From IMG/VR virus record IMGVR_UViG_3300027844_000355, positions 1-34,639 of that record: a DNA stretch of 34,639 nucleotides. One strand, 5' to 3'. Each line of letters begins with the position of its first letter. The stretch's first letter is position 1. A model generated the notes under the pieces. The model worked only from the letters and a program-made list of their open reading frames with translations. It was not told the DNA's origin and searched no databases. The position numbers and the translations under genes are program-made. The DNA comes from a virus. Shown here piece by piece: positions 1 through 8,076 of this stretch.

Positions 1-2
1 AC

Positions 3-31
3 TTGACAGCGACAAATAATTGTGTTATACT
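3..31 (+). promoter_or_regulatory. sigma70-type promoter of the DUF3310 gene
   Basis: TTGACA at 3-8, a 17-base spacer, and TATACT at 26-31. The expected transcription start is about base 38, one base before the ATG at 39, so the mRNA would be leaderless. The spacer holds a small dyad (ACAA at 13-16, TTGT at 21-24). The reading frame is open through the promoter (TTG at 3), but translation from there would need the promoter to be coding sequence, so ATG 39 is preferred. Confidence 0.75.
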
Positions 32-38
32 TATAGAT

Positions 39-311
39 ATGAAATACAAATTTGATGAAGATAGGGCGTGCAAAGAGTTGACGGAGTATATCAACACAAC
101 TTACAATGCACATTACTCAACAGATAAGTACCAAGCAACAGATATGATTATTGATGCAGGCCACGGTGAAGGGTTCTGTATGGGTAACATTATGAAGTAT
201 GCCAAGAGATATGGCCGTAAGGGTGGAAAGAACCGTGCTGACCTTATGAAAATTTTACATTACGGTATTATTATGTTATATGTGGAGAGTTTGAATGATG
301 AAATTGAGTAA
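39..311 (+). CDS. DUF3310 family phage protein
   Basis: A 90-aa protein of the DUF3310 type, common in phages and sometimes labelled nucleotide-kinase-like, although no kinase motif is visible. The family signature is seen at residues 35-80: an Asp-Met-Ile segment, then GEGFCMGNIMKYAKRYGRKGG, then a Leu-rich helix. This matches the usual 'GNaiKYllR..kK...DL.K' pattern. Function is unknown. The start is placed at ATG 39 because a consensus promoter occupies bases 3-31; no Shine-Dalgarno sequence is possible on the predicted transcript. Its end overlaps the start of the clamp gene by 17 bases, so it is probably co-expressed with the replication genes. Confidence 0.75.
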   Translation: MKYKFDEDRACKELTEYINTTYNAHYSTDKYQATDMIIDAGHGEGFCMGNIMKYAKRYGRKGGKNRADLMKILHYGIIMLYVESLNDEIE

Positions 312-954
312 CGCAACGGTGGGTGTGCTGAAGAATTTTGCTGAGATTAATCAGAATATTTTGATTGAAGAAGGTAAACAGATTCGGACAATGTCCACAA
401 TGAAAAATATTTTGGCGTCGGCGGGTGTATCCGAGGAGTTCCCTAAGAATGTAGGTATCTATGATCTCAATGAGTTTCTTGGTGTTCTTAGTATGGCAAA
501 GGATGCTGACATTACTTTTGAAGAGAACCAACTTGTTATGAAGTCTGGTCGAACCAAGATTACTTATATGTATTCTGATACGTCCATTTTGACGTTGCCG
601 CCAGAAACATTCAATGAACCAGAAATTGATTTGAATTTTAATATCGATAAAGAACTGTTACAAAATATTTTGAAAGCTTCAGCAGTAATGCAGTTGCCTG
701 ATGTTGTTATGCACAACGGTAAAGTGACAGTAACTGACTTGAAAAATACAACATCTAATAATTTTTCTGTAGAACTTCCAGAGGATGTAGCTGAAAACGG
801 TACTTGGAGAATGTTTAGATGTCACTTTAAAGCAGAGAACTTGAAGATGTTACCGGGTGATTATGCTGTTAGAGTTGCAACAGCAGCTAATGTTAGTCAG
901 TGGGTTGGTGAAGAAGCATCATATTGGATTGCTATGGAAGCAACTAATGACTAA
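295..954 (+). CDS. 45: DNA polymerase sliding clamp (T4 gp45)
   Basis: A 219-aa protein (T4 gp45 is 228 aa). It forms the trimeric ring that tethers the phage polymerase to DNA; in T4 the same clamp also activates late transcription. The N-terminus (MKLSNATVGVLKNFAEINQN) and the C-terminal segment LPGDYAVRVA followed by an aromatic strand match the T4-like clamp family. ATG 295 is chosen over ATG 298 because GGAG at 284-287 lies seven bases upstream. It overlaps the DUF3310 gene upstream, and its stop overlaps the ATG of the zinc-ribbon gene. The clamp loader genes gp44 and gp62 lie downstream, as in T4, but here separated from each other by an island. Confidence 0.95.
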   Translation: MMKLSNATVGVLKNFAEINQNILIEEGKQIRTMSTMKNILASAGVSEEFPKNVGIYDLNEFLGVLSMAKDADITFEENQLVMKSGRTKITYMYSDTSILTLPPETFNEPEIDLNFNIDKELLQNILKASAVMQLPDVVMHNGKVTVTDLKNTTSNNFSVELPEDVAENGTWRMFRCHFKAENLKMLPGDYAVRVATAANVSQWVGEEASYWIAMEATND

Positions 955-1186
955 CAGGTCGTTTGAACTACTTGCACACTTCAGTTGTGTGCATTGTAGT
1001 CAGTGGTGGTCTATCGCTAGTGAGATAGTGGATAGGGCACAAAACTATTTTAATCATAGGGACTTTTATTGTCCTTGGTGTGGTGAGGTGAATAAGCATG
1101 AAGCAGATACTGTGGGTGGAAAAGTATCGGCCAAGGAAGATACAAGATTGTATTCTTCCGCCGGCTATCAAAAAGAGCTTTTCTGA
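947..1186 (+). CDS. small zinc-ribbon protein between gp45 and gp44
   Basis: A 79-aa protein with two CxxC pairs, C14-x-x-C17 (CVHC) and C42-x-x-C45 (CPWC followed by Gly), spaced as in a zinc ribbon. Its ATG at 947 overlaps the gp45 stop, so it is translationally coupled. Its last 89 bases overlap the start of gp44 in another frame. Without it, 143 bases between gp45 and gp44 would be empty. I do not recognise a specific function; a small nucleic-acid-binding or transcription-related role would fit a zinc ribbon but is inference. The long 3' overlap with gp44 makes the C-terminus less certain than the zinc-binding part. Confidence 0.65.
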   Translation: MTNRSFELLAHFSCVHCSQWWSIASEIVDRAQNYFNHRDFYCPWCGEVNKHEADTVGGKVSAKEDTRLYSSAGYQKELF

Positions 1187-2030
1187 GTTCGTAACGAATA
1201 AAGAAATTCCTAATTTGTTATTGTCTGGTGGACCTGGCGTTGGTAAGACGACGGTTGCTAGGGCTTTGTGTGAGCAACTGGAAACAGATTACCTCATCAT
1301 CAATGGTAGTGAAGAATCTGGCATAGATGTTCTTAGAAGTAAAATAAAAGGTTTTGCTTCTACTGTATCATTGACTGGTGGAACTAAAGTTGTGATATTA
1401 GATGAAGCAGATTACCTCAATCCTCAAAGTACGCAACCCGCTCTCCGTGGGTTCATTGAGGAATTTCATAACAACTGTAGATTTATATTTACAGCTAACT
1501 ATAAAAATAGAATTATCGAACCATTACATTCTCGATGTTCAGTTATTGAATTCAAGATAAATGGCAGTCGTGATAAATTAGCTCACGAATTGCTTAATCG
1601 TTGTGGCAATATACTGAATGAGGAAAATATAAAATACGATAACAGGGTTGTAGCAGAACTTATTATGAAACACTTTCCGGATAACCGGCGAGTGTTGAAT
1701 GAACTGCAGCGGTATAGTGCTGCGGGTGAAATAGACTCCGGAATTCTTGTCAATCTTTCAGATATTAATTTGAAAGAATTGACCCTCCACCTCAAGAATA
1801 AGGAGTTTACCAAGGTGCGTAAATGGGTAGTCGATAATATCGACAATGACCCTACGAAAATCTTTCGTAAAATTTACGACAACTTGTATTATACTATGGA
1901 ACCGAGCACTATACCGTCTGCTATTATTTTAATTGGTCAGTATCAATATAAATCAGCATTTGTAGCTGACCAAGAGATTAATTTGTTGGCGTGTTTAACA
2001 GAAATTATGAGCCAATGTAGATTCAAATGA
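1098..2030 (+). CDS. 44: sliding clamp loader ATPase, large subunit (T4 gp44)
   Basis: A 310-aa AAA+ ATPase (T4 gp44 is 319 aa) that opens and loads the gp45 ring at primer-template junctions with gp62. Visible motifs are an N-terminal EKYRP box, Walker A GGPGVGKT at 44-51, Walker B with DEAD box LDEAD at 101-105 (T4 itself has a variant DEFD), and the SRC arginine-finger motif at 145-147. Residues from about 215 form the helical collar domain. Its start lies inside the zinc-ribbon gene, and its stop overlaps the next ATG (ATGA at 2027), which begins the accessory island rather than gp62 as in T4. Confidence 0.95.
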   Translation: MKQILWVEKYRPRKIQDCILPPAIKKSFSEFVTNKEIPNLLLSGGPGVGKTTVARALCEQLETDYLIINGSEESGIDVLRSKIKGFASTVSLTGGTKVVILDEADYLNPQSTQPALRGFIEEFHNNCRFIFTANYKNRIIEPLHSRCSVIEFKINGSRDKLAHELLNRCGNILNEENIKYDNRVVAELIMKHFPDNRRVLNELQRYSAAGEIDSGILVNLSDINLKELTLHLKNKEFTKVRKWVVDNIDNDPTKIFRKIYDNLYYTMEPSTIPSAIILIGQYQYKSAFVADQEINLLACLTEIMSQCRFK

Positions 2031-3268
2031 ATGATGCTTGGAGTGATAGACTAAAGCAAGAATACGGTGAGTGGTTGGAGAAATACAATCACAACGTAGA
2101 GGCTCTTAGTGATGAGGAGATGAAAAATCTCCTAGAGGAAGAATTATTGTTTACTTCCGATATGTCCGTAGAAGAATATACCCTTTGGCAAAAATGGCAT
2201 GAGATACAACGTAAATATCCAACTAAGGAAGTATCAACTCTTTTTGGTAAAGAAAAGGTATTGATTGAAGGTACCCACATTATAGACAAAGCTAAATCTA
2301 TGATGTGGAAACCAAAATCTATTAATGATTATTTGAACTTGGAACCAGAGATGGTTCTTACAAATTATAATGATTGGTTAAAGGAACAGTTTACAACAGT
2401 AAGAACCTTTTGTCACACACAACGAAACAATAATAACATAGGTAGAAATATGTTTTACCTTGTTATGGATAAACTTACAGGTAAGTATCTTGGTGTGATT
2501 GTTATTACAGGAGATTTTCTTGACTTAGCACCCAGAGATAATTTTATAGGTTGGACCAGAGAACAGAGAAACGCAGGTAGATTGAAACATACTTGTATAG
2601 GCTCAACAATTTTACCAACCCAACCCCTAGGGTATAATTATGTAGGCGGTAAACTATTAGCATTATTGTGTTTGTCTGATGAAGTGCAGAACGAATGGAA
2701 AAGAAGATATGGTCAGACGTTGGTGGGTGTGACTACAACATCTTTATATGGTTCGTTTTCACAATACAATAATTTAAAATATTGGAATAAAAGAGGAAAG
2801 TCATCCGGTTCTATTGTATTTGAGCCAACAAGAGACACCTTATATAAAGTTAGAGATTGGGTCCATAAACGTGACCCTGTTAAATATTGGGAATGGTATT
2901 TTGCTTTAGACGATAGAGGTAATAAACTTAAACGTGACCACAAATTTAGAATGTTGAATTGGGTTTATTCTCAGTTGAAGATAAAAGATACAAAGACGAT
3001 GCACCAACGTGGCATTTATTTTTCCCATCTTTATGAAAACTCATCAGAGTTTTTAAGAGAGGAAATATTAGAGACTAAATTAAGAAAACGATTTGACACC
3101 TCTACCGAACATTTGGTTAACCTTTGGAAAGATAAATATGCGAGTAAAAGAATTAAGTCTCTTATAGAAAGTAATAGAGTAAAAAAGGAAACTCTATTTT
3201 ATGATGAATTGATTTACCTTAGCTGGGAAGATACTAAGAAAAAATATTTACCGGATGTGGGTCGGTGA
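2027..3268 (+). CDS. DUF4338 / DruA-like protein
   Basis: A 413-aa protein whose central region resembles DUF4338, the family that includes DruA of the Druantia defence system. Conserved-looking features are the APRDNFIGWTREQR segment, a TILP box, GYNYVGGKLLALL, a Trp-x-x-RYG motif and TTTSLYGSFSQYN, followed by a KxWxKRGxSxG strand. The biochemical role of the family is not known to me. The N-terminal ~120 residues are charged and helical with no recognised domain. Its ATG overlaps the gp44 stop (ATGA), and its own stop overlaps the next start (GTGA), so it is the first gene of the island and is translated with gp44. The match is by motif memory only. Confidence 0.6.
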   Translation: MNDAWSDRLKQEYGEWLEKYNHNVEALSDEEMKNLLEEELLFTSDMSVEEYTLWQKWHEIQRKYPTKEVSTLFGKEKVLIEGTHIIDKAKSMMWKPKSINDYLNLEPEMVLTNYNDWLKEQFTTVRTFCHTQRNNNNIGRNMFYLVMDKLTGKYLGVIVITGDFLDLAPRDNFIGWTREQRNAGRLKHTCIGSTILPTQPLGYNYVGGKLLALLCLSDEVQNEWKRRYGQTLVGVTTTSLYGSFSQYNNLKYWNKRGKSSGSIVFEPTRDTLYKVRDWVHKRDPVKYWEWYFALDDRGNKLKRDHKFRMLNWVYSQLKIKDTKTMHQRGIYFSHLYENSSEFLREEILETKLRKRFDTSTEHLVNLWKDKYASKRIKSLIESNRVKKETLFYDELIYLSWEDTKKKYLPDVGR

Positions 3269-3945
3269 GGTGGTTCAGAAAAGAGATGAATAAAACTTTT
3301 GCAGTTGGTACGGATAGAAACCATGAAGATTTATTGCCATGGTGGTATTATAATATTAAGAAATACAGTCCTAAACCACATATAACAATAGCAGATTTGG
3401 GAATGAGTCCGAGAATGAGAGAGTGGTCACAGGAACATAGTGATACTTTTTTGGAGTATGATATCAACGAAGGGCGTGCTTGGTTTTATAAACCCCAAGT
3501 TATGTTAGATGCTCCTTATGAATATGTATGTTGGGTAGATTCTGATTGTGAAGTTATGAAACCAATTGATGATGTTTTTAATTATCCTACTGATACACAG
3601 ATTGCATTAAGTCTTGATATTATTAGAATGGGTGTGAATGAAGTTCCCCAAACAACTTCAACTCCTGTTTGGGCTACAGGGGTTAATTGTTCTAAAGGAA
3701 AGTCGGACATATTAAAGTATTGGGCATTTCGTTGTCAACATAGTACCAATAGAGGTGACCAAGAAGAATTGTTGCAAATGGTTAGAGAAGCTCCATCTTT
3801 AAATTCTCAAATAGTTCAATTGCCATTAATCTATCAATGGTTGAGAATATCTTTAGCTAATGGATATGATAATCCAAATAAAAAGATAGTGCATTGGACT
3901 GGACCTACTGGAAAAAACCATATTCGTAATAATTTAATGCCATGA
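3265..3945 (+). CDS. GT-A type glycosyltransferase
   Basis: A 226-aa protein with features of a GT-A nucleotide-sugar glycosyltransferase: an early strand TFAVGT near residue 11, and the metal-binding DxD motif within WVDSDCEV at 90-97, preceded by a Lys-Pro-x-x-Met helix as in GT8-like and capsular enzymes. A late IVHWTGP segment may carry the second metal ligand. It probably transfers a sugar to a polysaccharide, protein or lipid acceptor in the cytoplasm; the substrate cannot be read. GTG 3265 overlaps the upstream stop (GTGA). ATG 3286 is an equally plausible start, because the fold begins just after it. The next gene starts on its ATGA. Confidence 0.7.
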   Translation: MRWFRKEMNKTFAVGTDRNHEDLLPWWYYNIKKYSPKPHITIADLGMSPRMREWSQEHSDTFLEYDINEGRAWFYKPQVMLDAPYEYVCWVDSDCEVMKPIDDVFNYPTDTQIALSLDIIRMGVNEVPQTTSTPVWATGVNCSKGKSDILKYWAFRCQHSTNRGDQEELLQMVREAPSLNSQIVQLPLIYQWLRISLANGYDNPNKKIVHWTGPTGKNHIRNNLMP

Positions 3946-4655
3946 AAACTATTTCTATATTAACTCCAACACGGGGTCGTCCTGGTAGATTAGGTGAATT
4001 TATTAAATCGGTCTATGAAACAGCTACTGATAGACAGAGAATTGAAATGTTGATGTATGTTGACAGTGATGATGAAGCAAAAAATGCTTATATGGATTAT
4101 CTTTTGTTTTCACAGGAAGAATTTTCAGAATTTCTTAGAGTTCATATTATTTTTGGTGAACCTAAAAGTGTATCTAAGTCTTGGAATGATTTGTATGAAA
4201 GGTGTTTAGGTGATATTATTATAATGGGTAATGATGACCTGTTATATAGAACTCCAGGATGGGATAGAACTGTTGAACAGAATAGTGATAGTTATCCTGA
4301 TGATATTTATTGTATGTGGATGAATGATGATATACATGGAGGAAATCATTGTGCCTTTCCTATTGTGAGTAAAAAGTGGTGTGATACCTTAGGTTATTTT
4401 ACACCGGGCGTTTACAATTTTGGTTATAATGATACATGGATTTTTGAAGTTGCTCAGTTAGTTGGTAGAACTCAATGGCTTGAACATGTTCATGGTGAGC
4501 ATATGCATTTTAGCGTAGGGAAGTCTGTTCAAGATAAAACTTATCTGGAAAATAGACAAGGTAAATTTCAAGGTGATGCGGCGATACATGAAAAGACTAG
4601 ACAACAACGTGTGGCAGATGCTCAAAAATTAAAGGAAGTTATGAATGAGAGTTAA
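3942..4655 (+). CDS. family 2-like glycosyltransferase
   Basis: A 237-aa GT-A/GT2-like protein. It opens with the typical SILTPTRGRP strand and loop (residues 5-14), has a second acidic loop VDSDDE near 40-45, and carries the DxD-equivalent GNDD at 96-99, followed by RTPGWD. A late HVHGEHMH stretch contains several His residues that could bind a metal or form part of the catalytic site. The acceptor is unknown. It is coupled to the previous glycosyltransferase through ATGA and overlaps the following gene by 11 bases, so the two transferases and the next gene are probably made together. Confidence 0.75.
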   Translation: MKTISILTPTRGRPGRLGEFIKSVYETATDRQRIEMLMYVDSDDEAKNAYMDYLLFSQEEFSEFLRVHIIFGEPKSVSKSWNDLYERCLGDIIIMGNDDLLYRTPGWDRTVEQNSDSYPDDIYCMWMNDDIHGGNHCAFPIVSKKWCDTLGYFTPGVYNFGYNDTWIFEVAQLVGRTQWLEHVHGEHMHFSVGKSVQDKTYLENRQGKFQGDAAIHEKTRQQRVADAQKLKEVMNES

Positions 4656-5079
4656 ACAAATTAAATATGGTGACATCTGGCCTCTCAATCTTCCGTGGGA
4701 GGAAGATCCAGTTAGATCGGAACTCAATAGAGAATTTAGACACACGGCCGGCAGAGAAGTATTTACAAATGGTGGTGCTATTGTTTGTGTTGCATATTGT
4801 AGGGGTATTCCCAGCACGATAGCACATTTGGATACTATGACCGGATTAGACCACGCAATATTTTATACTGTGTGGAGTCGTCGCCCCGGTTCTGGTAGAT
4901 TGTTAGTTATAGATACTTTAAATTATTTACAACTAACCAGAACGTGGATAAAAAGATTTGTTACACTGTCTCCTAAGACAGAGATGGCTCGTAAGTTTCA
5001 TCTAAGTAACGGGGGAGTTTTGGTGAGGGAAAATGTAGACTCACTAAACTTTGAGTATGGTGGTGATAGAGTCAATTGA
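4645..5079 (+). CDS. GNAT-like acyltransferase domain protein
   Basis: A 144-aa protein resembling phage GNAT-like proteins. The supporting signal is C-terminal: a strand FVTLSPKTEMARKFHLSNG followed by a final Phe-Glu-Tyr strand, a pattern I associate with small phage acyltransferase-like proteins. The middle has a hydrophobic LLVIDTL strand. A classical acetyl-CoA loop (Q/RxxGxG/A) is not clear, so activity is uncertain. It overlaps the preceding glycosyltransferase by 11 bases and ends nine bases before the pilin gene, so it could modify a sugar or protein made by the island. That role is inference. Confidence 0.45.
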   Translation: MRVKQIKYGDIWPLNLPWEEDPVRSELNREFRHTAGREVFTNGGAIVCVAYCRGIPSTIAHLDTMTGLDHAIFYTVWSRRPGSGRLLVIDTLNYLQLTRTWIKRFVTLSPKTEMARKFHLSNGGVLVRENVDSLNFEYGGDRVN

Positions 5080-5088
5080 GAGGTTGAT

Positions 5089-5625
5089 ATGAAACAGAAA
5101 GGATTTACATTAATAGAGTTGATGATTGTGGTAGCAGTGATTGGAATCTTAGCAACAGTAGCAATTCCTTCTTATAGCAATTATACAGTTAAGGCTAAAA
5201 TTTCAGAAGCATTTTCAGTTATAGGTCCTTGGAAGATGGAGATGATGGAATATTTCTTTATGAATGGAGAATTTCCTAAAAAAGGATGTAATTCTTGTAT
5301 CGGTATGGGATCAGATGGTGATTGTGGAGCATCCTTACGAGCTGGTAAAAGTTGTTCCTTTGGAAAAAGTGGAATAGGAACCTATGTTCAAAATATTCAT
5401 ATTGGAGGTCGAGTTGAATTGAAGGAAGACCAAGATTTGATTATAACTTTCAATGACAATGCTGGTGCTGCTGCTGGTAAGCGGATAGCTTTACGAGCAG
5501 TTAATAGCGGCGGTGTAATTGCATGGGTATGTTCCTCTATGGCCTCTATGGATCCTTCTGCATTAGATTTAAAATACTTACCTTCAAGTTGTAATAAATA
5601 TATATATTGCCCGGCCTGCGGATGA
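5089..5625 (+). CDS. type IV pilin (PilA-like prepilin)
   Basis: A complete 178-aa type IV prepilin. Residues 1-5 are a short charged leader ending in Gly. The prepilin peptidase site is G5/F6, followed by [17 protein letters not shown], with the conserved Glu at mature position 5 and the hydrophobic assembly helix continuing to about residue 28. The C-terminal part has the classic IAW-x-C strand and a disulfide loop C148-C168 ending LPSSC. Six further cysteines (67, 70, 79, 89, 174, 177) include two CxxC pairs, which is unusual. It should be processed by the host prepilin peptidase and join or interfere with host pili. A GAGAGG-like ribosome site (GAGAGG) lies just upstream of ATG 5089. The next gene starts on its stop (ATGA). 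Confidence 0.9.
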   Translation: MKQKGFTLIELMIVVAVIGILATVAIPSYSNYTVKAKISEAFSVIGPWKMEMMEYFFMNGEFPKKGCNSCIGMGSDGDCGASLRAGKSCSFGKSGIGTYVQNIHIGGRVELKEDQDLIITFNDNAGAAAGKRIALRAVNSGGVIAWVCSSMASMDPSALDLKYLPSSCNKYIYCPACG

Positions 5626-6407
5626 AAAATTTAATAATCATATATAGAATTTTATACGGTACTGATTTTTTGGAACGATCCATTAGCAGTGTAAGAGAAG
5701 TAGCAGACCAGGTATGTGTTTATTTTTCTGATGAACCTTGGTCTAGGCCACAGAATTTTATAAGAATAAATGATATAGAGGTAACTCCAAAACAGGTTAT
5801 CCAAGATATGGATGACGATAAGGTACATGTAACATTTCAACATTATGATACTCCGAAAAATCAATTTAAATTGTTGGCAGAATTATCTATTAGACACCAC
5901 GATATACATTATATGACTGTCTTTATGGAACCTGATATGGTGTGGGCGCCTGGTATGTTTAGAAAATTTATTGATGAGTTTGAATCACATCGCTCTCCTT
6001 ATTTGTATGCCCCACAGATAGAATTATGGAAAAGTATGGATTGGAGAATACCGATGAGAAATAGATTTGGACCTGCCGCATATAAAGGAGAAATTCCTAA
6101 CTTGGGATTCGGACAGTTTTCAGAACAAAGTGTAGAACCTGTTTTGTCTCAGACGGGTTGTTATAACTTTGGGTTCTGTCTTAATGAGAAGACAATGGAA
6201 TATAAACATAAGGCAGCTTTAGATTTTTCTGCAAAGATAGGAGATTCGGTGCCAGCAGAAAATTGGTACTTTGATAAATGGTTACATTGGACACCACAGA
6301 CAACAAATTTAGAACCTTCTAGGAATCATACTCATTTAATTCCTAGAGCAGAGGCATATGAAATGCCTAAAGAAATGCGAGACTACATGAATGCTAATAC
6401 CACCTAA
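5622..6407 (+). CDS. glycosyltransferase family 2-like protein
   Basis: A 261-aa protein resembling GT2 enzymes. It has an N-terminal strand LIIIYRI, the typical [14 protein letters not shown] helix after it (residues 16-29), and an acidic metal-binding-like motif MEPDMVW around 102-108 in the DxD position. A C-terminal His-rich segment ([10 protein letters not shown]) follows a WYFDKW helix. It starts at ATG 5622, overlapping the pilin stop; this tight coupling suggests the pilin or a pilin-linked glycan as a possible acceptor, but that is inference. It overlaps the radical SAM gene by 17 bases. Confidence 0.6.
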   Translation: MKNLIIIYRILYGTDFLERSISSVREVADQVCVYFSDEPWSRPQNFIRINDIEVTPKQVIQDMDDDKVHVTFQHYDTPKNQFKLLAELSIRHHDIHYMTVFMEPDMVWAPGMFRKFIDEFESHRSPYLYAPQIELWKSMDWRIPMRNRFGPAAYKGEIPNLGFGQFSEQSVEPVLSQTGCYNFGFCLNEKTMEYKHKAALDFSAKIGDSVPAENWYFDKWLHWTPQTTNLEPSRNHTHLIPRAEAYEMPKEMRDYMNANTT

Positions 6408-7431
6408 GTCGGCTGAAGAACACAAGTTTACCTCTACAGGTATCAAGTTTTGGAGACATCCAGAACAGATGAATAATTATAAGAATGGTAATCCCAATAC
6501 AGTTATTTCTACCCACATATCACCAGAAGGTGCGTGTAATTTAACTTGTGCTTATTGTTCTGTTACCTATAGAGATACCCATTCTCGTATTGAGATGGAT
6601 GTTATAAAAGATTATGTAACCAAACTCAAGACAAGAGGACTCAAGGCTGCCATTTTAACTGGTGGGGGAGAACCAACATCATATAAACATATTAATGAAT
6701 TGATACGATGGCTTAAATCCCAAGACTTAAAGGTTGCATTGATAACTAATGGTACATTAACACGACGAATTAATCCAGACATATGGCCAATGTTGTCATG
6801 GGTCAGGGTATCTATTAATGTATTTCCTCATTGGGAAGTAAAGATTAACTTACCCACGGAACACTTTACAGGTGATACAGTCATTGGTTCTTCATTTTGT
6901 TATGATGAAGATTATGATTTAGAAACAATGAGAATGGTTTCTAAGATTGCAACCAGAATGAAAGCTAAATATATTAGACTGTTACCAAATTGTTTATTGC
7001 CTCAAGAAGAATTATTGAAACGCCATGACTTGGTAGAAAAATTAATAAAAGATTTGGATGACCCCAGGTTCTTTCATCAGTTTAAAATACATGGTGCACC
7101 AGATAGTGTTACTTGTCACCAATCTTATTTCAGACCCTATCTTTCAGAGGAGGTACACCATGAAACTGGGCAACCAGGTTCAGTATTTCCCTGTGATAGT
7201 GTAGTATTGAATGACCAGAATACAAAGTTTATGCAAAAGTATTCCTTGTGTGCTCCTGGTGATATACTTGATTATTTGGATAAGAAGATAGACCAGCAAT
7301 TTTCTATTGCGGAACAGTGTACCGGGTGTGTTTTTACAGATAATGTGAATATGTTGAAAGGTTTTATTAATGGTGAGATAGATAAATTTAATGAGTTTAG
7401 CAGTCCGTTGATGCATGAGGAATTTGTATGA
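6391..7431 (+). CDS. radical SAM enzyme with SPASM-like C-terminus
   Basis: A 346-aa radical SAM protein. The [4Fe-4S] motif is CNLTCAYC (C49, C53, C56), followed by the SAM-binding GGGEPT at 91-96 and an ITNGTL strand near 118. The C-terminal third has further cysteines in a SPASM-like arrangement (FPCDSVV, then YSLCAPG, then CTGCVF), so one or two auxiliary clusters are likely. Enzymes of this class modify peptides or carbohydrates, or mature other enzymes; the substrate here is unknown. It sits between a glycosyltransferase and a methyltransferase, overlapping both, which favours a sugar- or peptide-modifying role. The chosen ATG keeps the N-terminal ~35 residues, which are less conserved-looking. 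Confidence 0.8.
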   Translation: MLIPPKSAEEHKFTSTGIKFWRHPEQMNNYKNGNPNTVISTHISPEGACNLTCAYCSVTYRDTHSRIEMDVIKDYVTKLKTRGLKAAILTGGGEPTSYKHINELIRWLKSQDLKVALITNGTLTRRINPDIWPMLSWVRVSINVFPHWEVKINLPTEHFTGDTVIGSSFCYDEDYDLETMRMVSKIATRMKAKYIRLLPNCLLPQEELLKRHDLVEKLIKDLDDPRFFHQFKIHGAPDSVTCHQSYFRPYLSEEVHHETGQPGSVFPCDSVVLNDQNTKFMQKYSLCAPGDILDYLDKKIDQQFSIAEQCTGCVFTDNVNMLKGFINGEIDKFNEFSSPLMHEEFV

Positions 7432-8045
7432 TAGAGTTTGACCGTGAATATTATGAACAAGGTCCTATGACAGGTAAAAGTTTATATACTAATTATCGAT
7501 GGTTGCCAGAATTAACTCTTCCATTGGCTCATCATATAGTTTTAGATTGTAACTTAGATAAACACCAGACGATTTGTGATTTTGGATGTGCAAAGGGATA
7601 TTTGGTATATGCTTTACAATTATTAGGTTATGATTCTTACGGTGTTGATATTAGCGAATATGCTATATCAAAAGCACCTAAAGAAGTTAATGGTCATGTA
7701 ACTTGTATTGAACCTTTGGCAGAGTTTGGTTTTTATGATTGGATTATCTGCAAAGATATTTTAGAACATATACCTTATGAAGATATTGATAGTCAATTGA
7801 TGATGTTGCGGAACAGTTGTAAGAAGATGATGGTAATGGTTCCTTTGGGTGATGGTGAAAAATATTTTATTGAGGCTTATGAGAAAGATGTTACCCATGT
7901 TATTAGAGAAAATTTAGATTGGTGGATTAATCTATTTGAATCTGTTGGATTTAAGATAGCTAAAGCTAGTTATGAGATGGGTCCCTACAAAGAAAACTGG
8001 CAAATTCATCCTACTGGTAATGGTTTTTTTATGTTACAAATTTAA
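7428..8045 (+). CDS. class I SAM-dependent methyltransferase
   Basis: A 205-aa protein with a class I methyltransferase fold. Motif I is DFGCAKG at residues 51-57, the acidic ribose-binding end of strand 2 is YGVDIS near 72-77, and motif IV-like WIICKDILEHIP follows, as in UbiE/Coq5-like enzymes. The substrate is unknown; methyltransferases of this type in glycan clusters often modify sugars. It starts on the stop of the radical SAM gene (ATGA) and is followed by a 31-base gap and a fresh ribosome site for the next gene. Confidence 0.8.
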   Translation: MIEFDREYYEQGPMTGKSLYTNYRWLPELTLPLAHHIVLDCNLDKHQTICDFGCAKGYLVYALQLLGYDSYGVDISEYAISKAPKEVNGHVTCIEPLAEFGFYDWIICKDILEHIPYEDIDSQLMMLRNSCKKMMVMVPLGDGEKYFIEAYEKDVTHVIRENLDWWINLFESVGFKIAKASYEMGPYKENWQIHPTGNGFFMLQI

Positions 8046-8076
8046 AATTGAGGAAATTTATTGTGGAGAGTTTAAA

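Noticed and set aside
3-38. Upstream TTG start extending the DUF3310 protein by 12 residues
   Set aside because: The extension is exactly the promoter; the conserved domain does not need it.
5040-5088. A separate promoter for the pilin gene
   Set aside because: TTGAGT near 5050 has no acceptable -10 box at 16-18 bases; the gene has only a ribosome site.
7972-8076. N-terminal extension of the nucleotide-sugar dehydrogenase
   Set aside because: It lies within the methyltransferase gene, and the Rossmann fold begins right after ATG 8077, which has a good ribosome site.
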